DNA of 64,000 nt, taken from the NCBI GenBank assembly GCA_033762375.1, contig JANRLQ010000030.1, positions 33,345 to 97,344 of the forward strand. Reading direction: 5' to 3'. Shown piece after piece: positions 7,741 through 16,511 of the stretch. The translations under genes and the position numbers were made by a program. Position 1 is the first letter of the stretch. Every line of letters begins with the position of its first letter. This DNA comes from RDXT01 sp033762375 (lineage in GTDB: Bacteria > Bacteroidota > Bacteroidia > J057). The notes beneath the pieces are model-generated. The model had not been told where the DNA came from and did no database searches. It worked only from the letters and a program-made list of their open reading frames with translations.

Positions 7741-9414
7741 TCAGGGTTTAAACGTCCGGGTTCCTACGACGACAAACCGCTTGCGGATGAAGAGCGGATC
7801 GGCGATGGACGCATTGCCGGCGGGGTTACCGCCTGTGACGTGAAAGTCGCTGAATCCCGCGTTTTGGTTTACCCAGAAGTTTCCGGTAAAGTTGAATGAA
7901 ACCGGGGTGAATACCCGCGTCATTTCAGCCTCAATGGTAGCCATGACTTCCGGATCCGTCGTGTACGCCGCACAGGAGATCGCGCCGTGGCTTGCCGCCA
8001 GTCCACTGGCTGCCCGGAGGCTGGCAGCGGTATCAGCGGTGGGCACCACCACCACCACCGGCCCAAACATCTCTTTGCTGTAGAGATCTCCCCGGTCTGC
8101 CGGCACCTCCAGGATCACAGGGGAGGCCATACGTGCCTGCGGGAACTCAGGATTGCTCACCTCCTGGAGGTCAAGCAGCACCTTGGCGCCCAGTTCACGG
8201 GCCTGCTGGGCACGGGTCAGGGTCGCCTCCTGCTGGATAGCCCCCAGGAGTCCGGCGCCCATTTTAGGATTTGTGACCAATTGGCGGACGGTCTCGGCGA
8301 GCCGGGTGGCTACCTCCTGATACGGTACGACCTGGTCGCCGACCCGCACCCCGTCGCGGGGGATAAAAATGTTTTGTGGGCAGGTACACATCTGGCCGCT
8401 GTACATACAGAGCGAAAAAGCCAGGTTGTTGAGGACGGCATCAAGGTCATCCGCACTGTCGAGGATGACAGAGTTGACCCCTGCTTTTTCCGTAAAGGTA
8501 ACCCGGCCCTGCATGGATTCCACAACATCACCGTACGCATTGCCGCCGGTAAAGTCAATCAGCTTGACACCGTACGCTTCGGCCAGGATGGTCGTGATCG
8601 GAGCTGCGGGTGTATCCGTGGCAAGCTGGACCACATGTACGTTTTGGCCATGTGCCTGGAGCGTGCGCTGGAGTTCCTGCACGACGATCGCCATCGGGTA
8701 GATCGCGCCGGGGTGAGGTTTGACAATGGAGACATTGCCGGTGATCAGGTTGGCGTACAGGCCTGAGATGCTGTTCCAGACCGGGAAGGTGGACACCCCG
8801 ATACAGAGGCCGATGCCGAGGGGGACATTGTGAAAGCGTTTTTCCATCCGCACCTCCGTTTTGCCCATAGGCTTGACCCACTCGATGGTCTCCTGCGGGA
8901 ACCGGCTCAGTTCGTGGAGGCCCAGGGAGATTGCCTCCAGGGCCCGGTCTGCCGCATGGGGCCCGGATGCCTGAAAACTCATCATAAACGTCTGCCCCGT
9001 CGTGTGCATGGTGGCATACGCCATCTCAAAAAAACGGCTGCGGATGCGGTCCAGTGATTCCATCAGGATCGCTGCCCGGAGACCCGGATCCGTCTCCCGC
9101 CAACTGTCAAACGCCACCTCCGCCAGGGAGACATATCCCATGGGTTCTTCCATCGCCGGATAACTGATCCTCAGGCGCTCACGGGTATAAGGTGATACCT
9201 CTTCCCGCATTTCGTATCCGTCGTGGTGCTGCAGCAGCTCAAACCGCTGCCCGCACTGCGCCTGAAACGCCGCAAGGCCTTCTTCATTGGCCGTTTCGCC
9301 ATAAATTTTGCCTGAAGGCGGCTCCGGGAAATGGGCAAAAAACACGCGGCTGTGAACCGCCTCAGTCGCCTGCCGGATCACCGGCTCATAGGATTGATAC
9401 AAGTCTGTACGCAT
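7741..9414 (-). CDS. paaN: PaaN-type aldehyde dehydrogenase (phenylacetate degradation family)
   Basis: 557-residue aldehyde dehydrogenase whose long N-terminal region and core resemble the stand-alone PaaN family. Catalytic Cys is in MYSGQMCTCPQN near residue 345, the glycine motif is IDFTGGNAYGD near 290 and the second conserved Glu in TFTEKAGVNSV near 310. In phenylacetate catabolism related enzymes oxidise an aldehyde formed after ring cleavage. No other paa gene lies in the window, so the substrate may be a different CoA-linked or aromatic aldehyde. The neighbouring CoA-transferase is convergent, not co-transcribed. Confidence 0.82.
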   Translation of the reverse strand: MRTDLYQSYEPVIRQATEAVHSRVFFAHFPEPPSGKIYGETANEEGLAAFQAQCGQRFELLQHHDGYEMREEVSPYTRERLRISYPAMEEPMGYVSLAEVAFDSWRETDPGLRAAILMESLDRIRSRFFEMAYATMHTTGQTFMMSFQASGPHAADRALEAISLGLHELSRFPQETIEWVKPMGKTEVRMEKRFHNVPLGIGLCIGVSTFPVWNSISGLYANLITGNVSIVKPHPGAIYPMAIVVQELQRTLQAHGQNVHVVQLATDTPAAPITTILAEAYGVKLIDFTGGNAYGDVVESMQGRVTFTEKAGVNSVILDSADDLDAVLNNLAFSLCMYSGQMCTCPQNIFIPRDGVRVGDQVVPYQEVATRLAETVRQLVTNPKMGAGLLGAIQQEATLTRAQQARELGAKVLLDLQEVSNPEFPQARMASPVILEVPADRGDLYSKEMFGPVVVVVPTADTAASLRAASGLAASHGAISCAAYTTDPEVMATIEAEMTRVFTPVSFNFTGNFWVNQNAGFSDFHVTGGNPAGNASIADPLFIRKRFVVVGTRTFKP

Positions 9415-9500
9415 CAGGTAATATGCTTATAAACGTCTCGGGGGTAATTCAGGAGGTGAAAGTACGGAAATCTGGTGATAGGACAATAGGGGGGTTAGAA

Positions 9501-9945
9501 GTCCCCGGACGGCTCGTCACGCGCGTGATCCGGGGCCTCCCGTCAGCAAAAACCATGTCGGGTATTGCGTAGAGACGCGGTTAACCGCGTCTCTACAGCC
9601 TTTCTTGGGTGCTGGGCACCGCTATTCCCCTCCTGCGGAGGGGGAGACTGGCAGATGCCAGTCGGGGGTGGGTCGCAGGCTCAGGCTTGGTAGGGGCGGC
9701 CTGCCGGACCGCCCCTACGGCTCCCCCGCTGGCGTAGGGTTGTGCCCTGTGCCTGTTATGACCGGGGTTATGCCCCGTCCTATACCACCCCTTCGGGGGT
9801 ATGCCAGCGACTGGGGTTGATTGTTGGCTACAATCTTGTCATCCCTTCGGGATTGGGCGGTGCCTGGTACCCACATCCCCGGACCGCTCGTCACGAGCCT
9901 GATCCGGGACCTCCCGCAGGGGCGGGCTTCGGCGCAGGGGTATGC
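9501..9945. repeat. Mosaic intergenic repeat, copy A
   Basis: Intergenic stretch made of palindromic blocks: GTCCCCGGAC...GATCCGGGGCCTCC, the 28-bp palindrome GTAGAGACGCGG-TTAA-CCGCGTCTCTAC (9569-9596), a block ending GCACCGCTATTCCCC, and GTAGGGGCGG...CCGCCCCTAC (9690-9718). The same blocks recur in the same order at 10708 and 11037 and rearranged at 61480. Short open frames here are repeat-derived. No conventional gene is seen in 9415-9945. Confidence 0.85.
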
Positions 9946-10575
9946 CTATCCGCTGGTATCTTCCTTAAAAAGGTCTTCAAGTGCAATCCTAAACCCGGTG
10001 ATGACGGCGGCATGTAGGGTGCCAGTAGCGAGTTTTTGGGCCAGGTAATAGGTATTTCCAGCGAGCAAGTACTGCTCGACAGTGGCTGCTTCAGGGTCTA
10101 TGATCCAGTATTCTTCTATCCCATGCAGGGCATAGTCCTGCAACTTAATCCCCCGGTCCCGCTCCCGGGTCGTGTCAGATAAGATTTCAACGACAAAATC
10201 GGGCGCAGGAAAGGCAGATTGCCGGGCTTCAAAATGTTGCGCGTTGGCAGTCCGCCAAAAGCAAACGTCTGGCTCGTAGTCATTGCGGGTGAGCCGGATC
10301 ATGGCTTTTTCGACAGCCACCTTGCCCAACTGATGGTCATATACATACGGGATCAGGTAGCGGATCAGGCGGGTAGAAACCATCCAGTGCCGCCCATATA
10401 CCGGAGAATGATAGACGATTTCCCCGAGGATAAACTCTGCCTTTCGGTTTTCGTCCACCTCAGCCCAAAATGAATGGCGATGTTGCTGCTCAATTTCCCA
10501 CTCAGCCTGGAGGGTTGCCAGGAGTTGCGGTAGCTCAGGTGACGCCAGTATCGGTTTGAGAATATCCTGAATCAT
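9946..10575 (-). CDS. Uma2 family putative endonuclease
   Basis: 209 residues of the Uma2/DUF820 family, a restriction-endonuclease-like fold. Expected active-site elements are visible: YEPDVCFW near residue 110, PDFVVEILSDTTRERDRGIK near 130 with Glu and downstream Lys, and EEYWIIDPEAATVEQY near 155. The role of these widespread proteins is unsettled. It sits inside the repeat mosaic and its 3' end lies against copy A, suggesting that the gene and repeats moved or accumulated together. A second Uma2 gene is at 33761. Confidence 0.85.
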   Translation of the reverse strand: MIQDILKPILASPELPQLLATLQAEWEIEQQHRHSFWAEVDENRKAEFILGEIVYHSPVYGRHWMVSTRLIRYLIPYVYDHQLGKVAVEKAMIRLTRNDYEPDVCFWRTANAQHFEARQSAFPAPDFVVEILSDTTRERDRGIKLQDYALHGIEEYWIIDPEAATVEQYLLAGNTYYLAQKLATGTLHAAVITGFRIALEDLFKEDTSG

Positions 10576-10707
10576 GTCTCAATATACGGAAAATTGAGTA
10601 AAAGCTAAATACCTAGGGATAAATTCCTGGCTACCCAATCGCATGGGGATGAATCTCCAGGAGTCGGTCATGCCTGCGGCACTTGGCGGCTGCGCCACCC
10701 GATGTCA

Positions 10708-11036
10708 GGTCCCCGGACGGCGAGGGACGAGCGCGGTCCGGGGCCTCCAGCCAGCAAAAACCATGTCGGGTATTGCGTAGAGACGCGGTTAACCGCGTCT
10801 CTACAGCCTTTCTTGGGTGCAACGCACCGCTATTCCCTTCCTGCGGAGGGGAGACTGGCAGATGCCAGTCGGGGGTGGGTCGCAGGCTCAGGCTTGGTAG
10901 GGGCGGCCTGCCGGACCGCCCCTACGGATCCCTGTGCCCTGTACCTGTTATGACCGGGGGTATGCCAGCAGTTGGGGTTGACTTGGGGCTATCATCTTGT
11001 CACCTCTTTGGGATTGGGCTGCGCCGGGTAGCAGCA
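10708..11036. repeat. Mosaic intergenic repeat, copy B
   Basis: Repeats the blocks of copy A: GGTCCCCGGAC...CGGGGCCTCC, the 28-bp palindrome at 10777-10804, the CACCGCTATTCCC block and GTAGGGGCGG/CCGCCCCTAC. Very similar to copies A and C. Open frames in it are repeat-derived and not called as genes. Confidence 0.85.
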
Positions 11037-11520
11037 GGTCCCCGGACAGCAAGGTATGCGCGTGATCCGGGGCCTCCCGTCAGCAAAAACCATGTCGGGT
11101 ATTGCGTAGAGACGCGGTTAACCGCGTCTCTACAGCCCTTTTTTGGGTGCAACGCACCGCTATTCCCCTCCTGCGGAGGGGGAGACTGGCAGATGCCAGT
11201 CGGGAGTGGGTCGCAGGCTCAGGCTTGGTAGGGGCGGCCTGCCGGACCGCCCCTACGGCTCCCTGTGCCCTGTACCTGTTATGACCGGGGTTACACCCCG
11301 TCCTATGCCACCCCTTCGAGGGTATGCCAGCAGTTGGGGTTGATGTTGGGCTATCATCTTGTCATCCCTCCGGGATTGGGCTGCGCCCACAGGCAGGTCC
11401 CCGGACAGCAAGGTACGCGCCTGATCCGGGGCCTCTTGCAAAGCGGAAAATCATGTTTGGGTAGGCGGGAGGCCCCGGTTCAGGATGCTGCACATCAGAC
11501 CGGGGACCTGTAGGACTCAA
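11037..11520. repeat. Mosaic intergenic repeat, copy C with partial copy
   Basis: Tandem to copy B. The 28-bp palindrome is at 11106-11133; the GGTCCCCGGAC...GATCCGGGGCCTC block is repeated at 11396, and an inverted form ending ACCGGGGACCTG closes the array near 11512. Nothing gene-like is seen between 10576 and 11643 apart from these repeats. Confidence 0.85.
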
Positions 11521-11643
11521 TCCTTTTTTGGCGATGCTTTGCCCACATGCGGGGTATTTCCCAAAATTCTCCTAATTTCCCCACCGAAGCGCCTGTGATG
11601 CCACAGCGCTGCCGGACTATTATTACTCAACTCATTGTACCGT

Positions 11644-12840
11644 ATGAATACGCACGGAATCACGATGCTCGGCACCGGCCTGATAGGTGCCTTTTATACC
11701 CAGACCCTGCACAGCAACCGCGGCCGCGACCGGGTCCAGGTAGTATATTCCCGCACAGCCCCCCGCGCAGAGAAGTTTGCGCAGGACTGGGGGATTCCAC
11801 ACTGGGAGACGGACATGGAAAAAGCGATCAATCACCCTGCTACCAATGTGGTGGTGATCGCCCTGCCCAACAACCTGCACGTGGAGGCGGTCGAAATGGC
11901 AGCCAGGGCGGGCAAAGCGGTCCTCTGCACCAAACCCCTGGGCCGCACGGCGGCTGAGGCCAAACAAATGCTGGAGGCAGTCGAAAAAGCTGGCGTATTC
12001 GGAGGCTATCTTGAAGACCTGGCTTATACGCCCAAAACCCTCCGGGCGCTCCAGTCCGTGCGCAATGGCGCGGTAGGGCGCGTGACCTGGGCTCGCTCCC
12101 GCGAGGCACATCCGGGCCCGCACAGCGACTGGTTCTGGGACATGTCCCAGTCAGGGGGCGGGGCTATCGTGGACCTGGCCTGCCACTGTATCGAGATCGC
12201 CCGCAACTTTATCGGCAAGGAGGTGCGTCCGGTGGAGGTCATGTGCTGGGCGGCTACGCAGGTAAAACCCATCGAGGCGGAGGACAATGCCATCGCCCTG
12301 GTGCGGTACGCCAACGGCGCTATCGGGCAGTTTGAGGTGAGCTGGTCCTTCCGGGGCGGGATGGACCTGCGGGATGAGGTCTCCGGGACCGAGGGGATCA
12401 TCCGCCTGGACCACTTCCTGCGCACGGGGTTTGAGGTGTTTACGGCAGTAGGCGAAGGCGAGTATGTAGCTGAAAAAGCGGAATCTGCCACGGGCTGGCT
12501 TTTCCCGGTCGGGGACGAGAGCAATGCCCTGGGGTATGTCCATATGTTTGCGGACATGTTTGACTCTCTGGACAAAGGCGAGCGGCCGATGGAGCATTTT
12601 TATGATGGTTATGTGGTAAACTGTATCATGGACGCCTGTTACCGCTCTGCCAAGACCAAACAATGGGAGCCGGTCCTGCTCGATGACTGGCGGGGCCGTA
12701 CGGACATCACAGATGCCGTGGAGGCCAAGTCGTATGACGAGGATCACTGGCTGATCAAAACCGAACTCCTGCCTGACGGGCGGCGCAAGCTCATCCTCAA
12801 GCACAAAACAACCGGACAGGTGACCGAAAAACTCATCTGA
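11644..12840 (+). CDS. Gfo/Idh/MocA family oxidoreductase
   Basis: 398-residue NAD(P)-dependent oxidoreductase. The N-terminal Rossmann motif is ITMLGTGLIGAFY (residues 5-17), then VVVIALPNNLHVE near 80 and the family Lys in LCTKPLGRTAAEA near 105. The C-terminal alpha/beta domain includes MSQSGGGAIVDLACHCIEIAR near 170, where Asp and His serve catalysis in relatives. Members oxidise or epimerise sugars, inositols and sugar acids. ATG 11644 fits better than an upstream TTG. It leads a four-gene sugar operon; the end is 9 bp from the SDR start. Confidence 0.9.
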   Translation: MNTHGITMLGTGLIGAFYTQTLHSNRGRDRVQVVYSRTAPRAEKFAQDWGIPHWETDMEKAINHPATNVVVIALPNNLHVEAVEMAARAGKAVLCTKPLGRTAAEAKQMLEAVEKAGVFGGYLEDLAYTPKTLRALQSVRNGAVGRVTWARSREAHPGPHSDWFWDMSQSGGGAIVDLACHCIEIARNFIGKEVRPVEVMCWAATQVKPIEAEDNAIALVRYANGAIGQFEVSWSFRGGMDLRDEVSGTEGIIRLDHFLRTGFEVFTAVGEGEYVAEKAESATGWLFPVGDESNALGYVHMFADMFDSLDKGERPMEHFYDGYVVNCIMDACYRSAKTKQWEPVLLDDWRGRTDITDAVEAKSYDEDHWLIKTELLPDGRRKLILKHKTTGQVTEKLI

Positions 12841-12849
12841 GCCGGATAT

Positions 12850-13641
12850 ATGGGATTGCTGGACGGAAAGCGGCTGGTGGTGATCGGCGGGACCTCCGGG
12901 ATCGGACTGGCCGCTGCCCTGGCTTTCAGGGCGCACGGTGCGCAGGTCGTGGTGTCGGGCCTGGATGAGGGTAGCTGTGCGGCAGCCGCAGAGGCCCTGG
13001 GGCCGGAGGTGCCGGTATTGTGCCGGGATGCCAGCTCAGAGGGGACGGCTGAGGAGGTCATAGCAGCCTGTGTCTCCCGCTGGGGGGACCTGGACGGGCT
13101 GTACCACGTAGCAGGCGGGAGCGGGCGGCGGTATGGGGATGGACCCCTGCATACCCTGAGCCTGGAGGGCTGGGACAAAACCCTGGCCCTGAACCTGACC
13201 TCGGTCATGCTCTCCAGCCGGGCTGCCGTGCGGCATTGGCTGGACCGGGAGCGGGGCGGGTCGCTGCTGCTGCTGGGGTCGGTACTGGGGTATTCACCCT
13301 CCCCCCGGTATTTTGTCACCCACGGGTACGCCGCCGCCAAAGCTGCCATGATCGGTCTCGCTGCCTCGCTGGCGGCCAGCTACGCCTCCTATGATATCCG
13401 CGTGAATGTCCTCGCGCCGGGCCTGACGGAAACCCCGATGGCACAGCGGGCGGTGCAAAATCCGGAGATCCTGGACTTTGTCAGGACCAAACAACCCCTG
13501 GGCGGAGGCCGGGCGGGACAGCCGGCGGACCTGGCCGGGGCAGCCCTGTATTTTATGGCTGACTTGTCAGCGTTTGTGACAGGACAGGTACTGGCCGTGG
13601 ACGGGGGCTGGTCTGTGTCGGAGGGACAGGTGGTTTCCTGA
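12850..13641 (+). CDS. Short-chain dehydrogenase/reductase (SDR)
   Basis: 263-residue classical SDR. The cofactor loop is VVIGGTSGIGLA near residue 12, the structural Asn lies in LALNLTSVML near 115, the catalytic Ser in LLLLGSVLGYSPS near 140, and the YxxxK pair in GYAAAKAAMIG near 160, followed by VNVLAPGLTETPM near 185. It oxidises or reduces a hydroxyl, probably of a sugar-derived substrate given its place 9 bp after the Gfo/Idh/MocA gene and upstream of ROK and SIS genes. The actual substrate is not known. Confidence 0.92.
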   Translation: MGLLDGKRLVVIGGTSGIGLAAALAFRAHGAQVVVSGLDEGSCAAAAEALGPEVPVLCRDASSEGTAEEVIAACVSRWGDLDGLYHVAGGSGRRYGDGPLHTLSLEGWDKTLALNLTSVMLSSRAAVRHWLDRERGGSLLLLGSVLGYSPSPRYFVTHGYAAAKAAMIGLAASLAASYASYDIRVNVLAPGLTETPMAQRAVQNPEILDFVRTKQPLGGGRAGQPADLAGAALYFMADLSAFVTGQVLAVDGGWSVSEGQVVS

Positions 13642-13822
13642 CTCCTGGGGTCAGCGCAGGAAGCGGTCCCCGGCCCTGGCCGGGTGACGCGTGAGGGACA
13701 GCAGCGGCAGCCCCCAAGGGCTATAGCGGATGGCCCGACCGCGAGCTGCCCTGGAGGCAGTGAAGCGGGCACGCCCTAGAAATGAGTTAAGGTATTGATT
13801 GTCAGGATGTAAACCATCTTAT

Positions 13823-14719
13823 ATGAAAGTGTTACCTGAGCTGGGTATCGGGATAGATCTCGGTGGGACCCAGGCCAAAGGGGTACTGGTGACCCAGGAC
13901 GGGGTGGTGCGGCGTCAGGTGGTGATGCCATTTGACGGGGGGGAGGCGGCGAGCTGGAAGGCGGCTGTAGAAGCTATCGCAATCGAATTGCGGACGGCAG
14001 CAGCGGGCCAGCCTTATACGCTGGGTTTGTCGGCTCCGGGCCTGCCGGACGCCCACAACACCTGTATCCGCTGGATGCCGGGGCGGCTGGAGGGGCTGGA
14101 AGGACTTGTATGGGCGGAGCTGCTCGGCGAAGACCGGGTGCCGGTGATCAATGATGCCCATGCGGCCCTGATGGCAGAACACCAGTTCGGGGCGGGCAAA
14201 GGGTGCCGTCACCTGGTCCTGCTGACCCTGGGCACGGGGGTAGGGGGGGGACTCCTGATAGAGGGGCAATTGTTTCAGGGCATGGGCAATCGTGCCGGGC
14301 ACCTGGGGCATACCTCGCTGGATCACCAGGGTATCACGGGTATCACGGGCCTGCCGGGGACACTGGAGGAGGCTTTTGGGAATGAAAGTGTCAGCCGCCG
14401 CACCTCGGGGCGGTTTCAGACGACCTTGGCCTTGGTGCAGGCGTACCTGGAGGGGGATACTTTCGGCACCTGGTGCTGGCTGGACAGTGTGCGCAAGCTG
14501 GCCATCGGGATCGCAGGGTTTTGTAATACGTTTTCACCCGAAAAAATCATCCTCTCCGGTGGCATCGCCCAGGCGGGTGAAGCCCTGCTCCGCCCGCTTC
14601 AGACCTTTCTGGATGTATATGAGTGGCGCCCCGGCGGCCTGCAAGTGCCTGTGACCATCGCGCATTTTCAGGAATACGCAGGTGCCCTGGGCGCTGCGGC
14701 ATACGGCATGCGCGCTTAG
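13823..14719 (+). CDS. ROK-family sugar kinase-like protein without the zinc motif
   Basis: 298-residue ROK protein. The ATP-binding phosphate-1 motif GIDLGGTQAKG is at residues 9-19, the catalytic Asp in VINDAHAALMAEHQFG near 115, and the glycine loop LGTGVGGGLLIEG near 140. The usual E-x-G-H is AGHLGH, and the CxCGxxGC zinc motif is replaced by GITGITGLPGTLEEA. No helix-turn-helix domain is present, so it is kinase-like and not a ROK repressor. Probably phosphorylates a sugar in the operon. ATG 13823 is preferred to a TTG eight codons upstream. Confidence 0.87.
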   Translation: MKVLPELGIGIDLGGTQAKGVLVTQDGVVRRQVVMPFDGGEAASWKAAVEAIAIELRTAAAGQPYTLGLSAPGLPDAHNTCIRWMPGRLEGLEGLVWAELLGEDRVPVINDAHAALMAEHQFGAGKGCRHLVLLTLGTGVGGGLLIEGQLFQGMGNRAGHLGHTSLDHQGITGITGLPGTLEEAFGNESVSRRTSGRFQTTLALVQAYLEGDTFGTWCWLDSVRKLAIGIAGFCNTFSPEKIILSGGIAQAGEALLRPLQTFLDVYEWRPGGLQVPVTIAHFQEYAGALGAAAYGMRA

Positions 14720-14727
14720 TCTATACT

Positions 14728-14801
14728 AACTCAAAACTCCTAACTCAAAACTTCTACTCAAAACTCCAAACTCAAAACTCCAAACTCATACTCCAACCTC
14801 A
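14728..14801. repeat. Tandem low-complexity repeat (ACTCAAAACTCCAA-like)
   Basis: Five or so imperfect units of about 14 bp resembling actcaaaactccaa fill the gap between the ROK and SIS genes. The stretch is A/C-rich with no G, unlike its surroundings. No hairpin or promoter element is evident. Confidence 0.8.
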
Positions 14802-14803
14802 CC

Positions 14804-15583
14804 ATGAACCCCATCCAAGATTATCTCGACAAATGCCGTGGCATCCTCGAAACAGTAGCTGCGCAGGAGCCGGAAATCCGGCAGGCAGCTGCCTGGTTTG
14901 CAGACTCGATTCTGGCGGGCCGCATGGTCCATGTATTCGGATCGGGCCACAGCCGGATCATGGTGGAAGAGATGTGGCCCCGGTATGGGTCATTTCCTGG
15001 TTATAATCCGATCGTGGAGCTTTCGCTGACGTTTCACAACCTGGTCGTAGGGGCCAATGGACAACGGCAGGCGATGTTTCTGGAGAATGTACCGGGTCTG
15101 GCAGCCCGTATTCTCCGCAATTATAACCTCAGCCCGCTCGACACGGCCCTGGTGATCTCCTCCAGCGGGTGTAATGTCGTGCCGATCGAGATCGCGGAGG
15201 GATTTCAGCGGCAGGGGGTGCGGGTGGTGGCGCTGGTGACACGGCAGCACCTGGAGCCCAGCACCAGCAAACGTGCGGATGGAAAAAAACTCACCGATTT
15301 TGCGGACCTGGTCCTGGACACGGGTGCGCCTGCAGGAGATGCGATGGTGTATGTACCCGGCCTGGACACACCGGTGGCACCCGGCTCTACGGTCGGCGGG
15401 GCCCTCATGGTTAATGCGATCAAGGCACAGACGGCGGCCTTGCTGACGGCGGCCGGCCAGCCGCCCAAAGTCCTTACGGCGGGGGTATTGGTAGGACCTG
15501 AGCGGGCTACAGCCCTGTTTGAGAGTGCCTACGACGAACATGCGCACCGGCTGGCCCGCCTGTATGAAGGGGTGGGTGAATGA
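14804..15583 (+). CDS. SIS-domain sugar isomerase-like protein (UPF0309 type)
   Basis: 259 residues with one SIS (phosphosugar isomerase) domain. MVHVFGSGHSRIMVEEM near residue 45 is the first sugar-phosphate loop; LVISSSGCNVVPIEIAE near 120 contains the SSSG phosphate-binding run. The C-terminal TVGGALMVNAIKAQ near 195 is typical of UPF0309-like members with a long substrate-lid insert (EEMWPRYGSFPGYNPIVE). It probably isomerises or binds the phosphosugar made by the ROK kinase. An A/C-rich tandem repeat separates it from that gene. Confidence 0.88.
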   Translation: MNPIQDYLDKCRGILETVAAQEPEIRQAAAWFADSILAGRMVHVFGSGHSRIMVEEMWPRYGSFPGYNPIVELSLTFHNLVVGANGQRQAMFLENVPGLAARILRNYNLSPLDTALVISSSGCNVVPIEIAEGFQRQGVRVVALVTRQHLEPSTSKRADGKKLTDFADLVLDTGAPAGDAMVYVPGLDTPVAPGSTVGGALMVNAIKAQTAALLTAAGQPPKVLTAGVLVGPERATALFESAYDEHAHRLARLYEGVGE

Positions 15584-15718
15584 ACCCCTGCCTGATATAA
15601 CCCTGGAGCCGGGTGACATGAACCATCCCTGACCTGATTTTCGGTCATATAACATACGGGTAGGAGCGGTATCTCAAAAAAGCGTAACTTTCCTGCCCGA
15701 AAAGGGGTTTAAGGCTAT

Positions 15719-16147
15719 ATGGCAAAAACGATCGCGGAAATAGAGTCGGAGCTGGTCGAAGAGTTCAGCCTGTTTGATGACTGGATGGACAAATACCAGC
15801 AGATCATCGAGATGGGACAGGCACTTCCGGGCCTGCCGGAGGCAGAGAAGACGGAGGAAAACCGGGTTCATGGGTGTCAGTCACAAGTGTGGCTCACGGC
15901 CCGTGCCGAAGAGGGTGTCATCCTGTATCAGGCTGACAGTGATGCGATTATTACCAAAGGGCTGATTGCCATGATGGTGCGGGTCCTCTCAGGCCAGACA
16001 CCTGAGGCGATCCTGGCGGCTGAGCTGGGGTTTGTGGATCGGGTGGGCATCCGGTCGCACCTCTCCCCAACCCGCTCCAACGGTCTCAACAACATGATCA
16101 AACGGATGAAATATATCGCGCTGGCCCTGCGTGCGCAGGCTGCCTGA
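15719..16147 (+). CDS. sufE: SufE-family sulfur acceptor
   Basis: 142 residues matching SufE, which takes persulfide sulfur from the cysteine desulfurase SufS and passes it to the Fe-S scaffold. The active Cys is in NRVHGCQSQVWL near residue 50, and the C-terminal LSPTRSNGLNNMIKRMK is the usual family ending. SufS and SufBCD are not in the window. The gene ends directly against the SufT-like gene, so the two are probably co-translated. Confidence 0.94.
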   Translation: MAKTIAEIESELVEEFSLFDDWMDKYQQIIEMGQALPGLPEAEKTEENRVHGCQSQVWLTARAEEGVILYQADSDAIITKGLIAMMVRVLSGQTPEAILAAELGFVDRVGIRSHLSPTRSNGLNNMIKRMKYIALALRAQAA

Positions 16148-16150
16148 GTG

Positions 16151-16501
16151 ATGGATGAAAATGCCAGAGATGGTTTTTACCTTATGGAAATGGACACAGA
16201 AGCACTCAGGGAAGAGGTAATCAATCACCTGCGGATGGTGTTTGACCCTGAAATCCCGGTTAATATTTATGATCTGGGCCTGATCTACGAGGTGACCGTC
16301 AGCGAGACGGGCCACGCGCGGGTACTGATGACGCTCACGGCACCTGCATGTCCGGCGGCTGAGGTGCTGCCGGGTGAGGTCAAGGAAAAAGCCCTCTCGG
16401 TCGAGGGTATCACGGAGGCGGAGGTCGAGCTCACATTTGAGCCGCCGTGGACCAAGGACATGATGTCTGAGGAGGCGATGCTGGAGCTGGGATTTATGTA
16501 A
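16151..16501 (+). CDS. sufT: SufT/MIP18-family Fe-S assembly protein (DUF59)
   Basis: About 116 residues. DPEIPVNIYDLGLIYEV near residue 30 and the conserved Cys in LTAPACPAAEVLPGEV near 70 define the DUF59/MIP18 family; the C-terminal FEPPWTKDMMSEEA is characteristic of the SUF-linked branch. Proteins of this type support Fe-S cluster maturation. The ATG at 16151 lies 3 bp after the SufE stop, with a GTG directly before it as an alternative start. The pairing with SufE supports the assignment. Confidence 0.9.
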   Translation: MDENARDGFYLMEMDTEALREEVINHLRMVFDPEIPVNIYDLGLIYEVTVSETGHARVLMTLTAPACPAAEVLPGEVKEKALSVEGITEAEVELTFEPPWTKDMMSEEAMLELGFM

Positions 16502-16511
16502 CCACGGGACT

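Noticed and set aside
9605..9820. Short frames within the repeat mosaic near copy A
   Set aside because: They consist of the repeat blocks themselves and recur in copies B and C in other phases.
10683..11231. 182-codon frame across repeat copies B and C
   Set aside because: Made of tandem palindromic repeats; amino acid content is low-complexity and shifts frame between copies.
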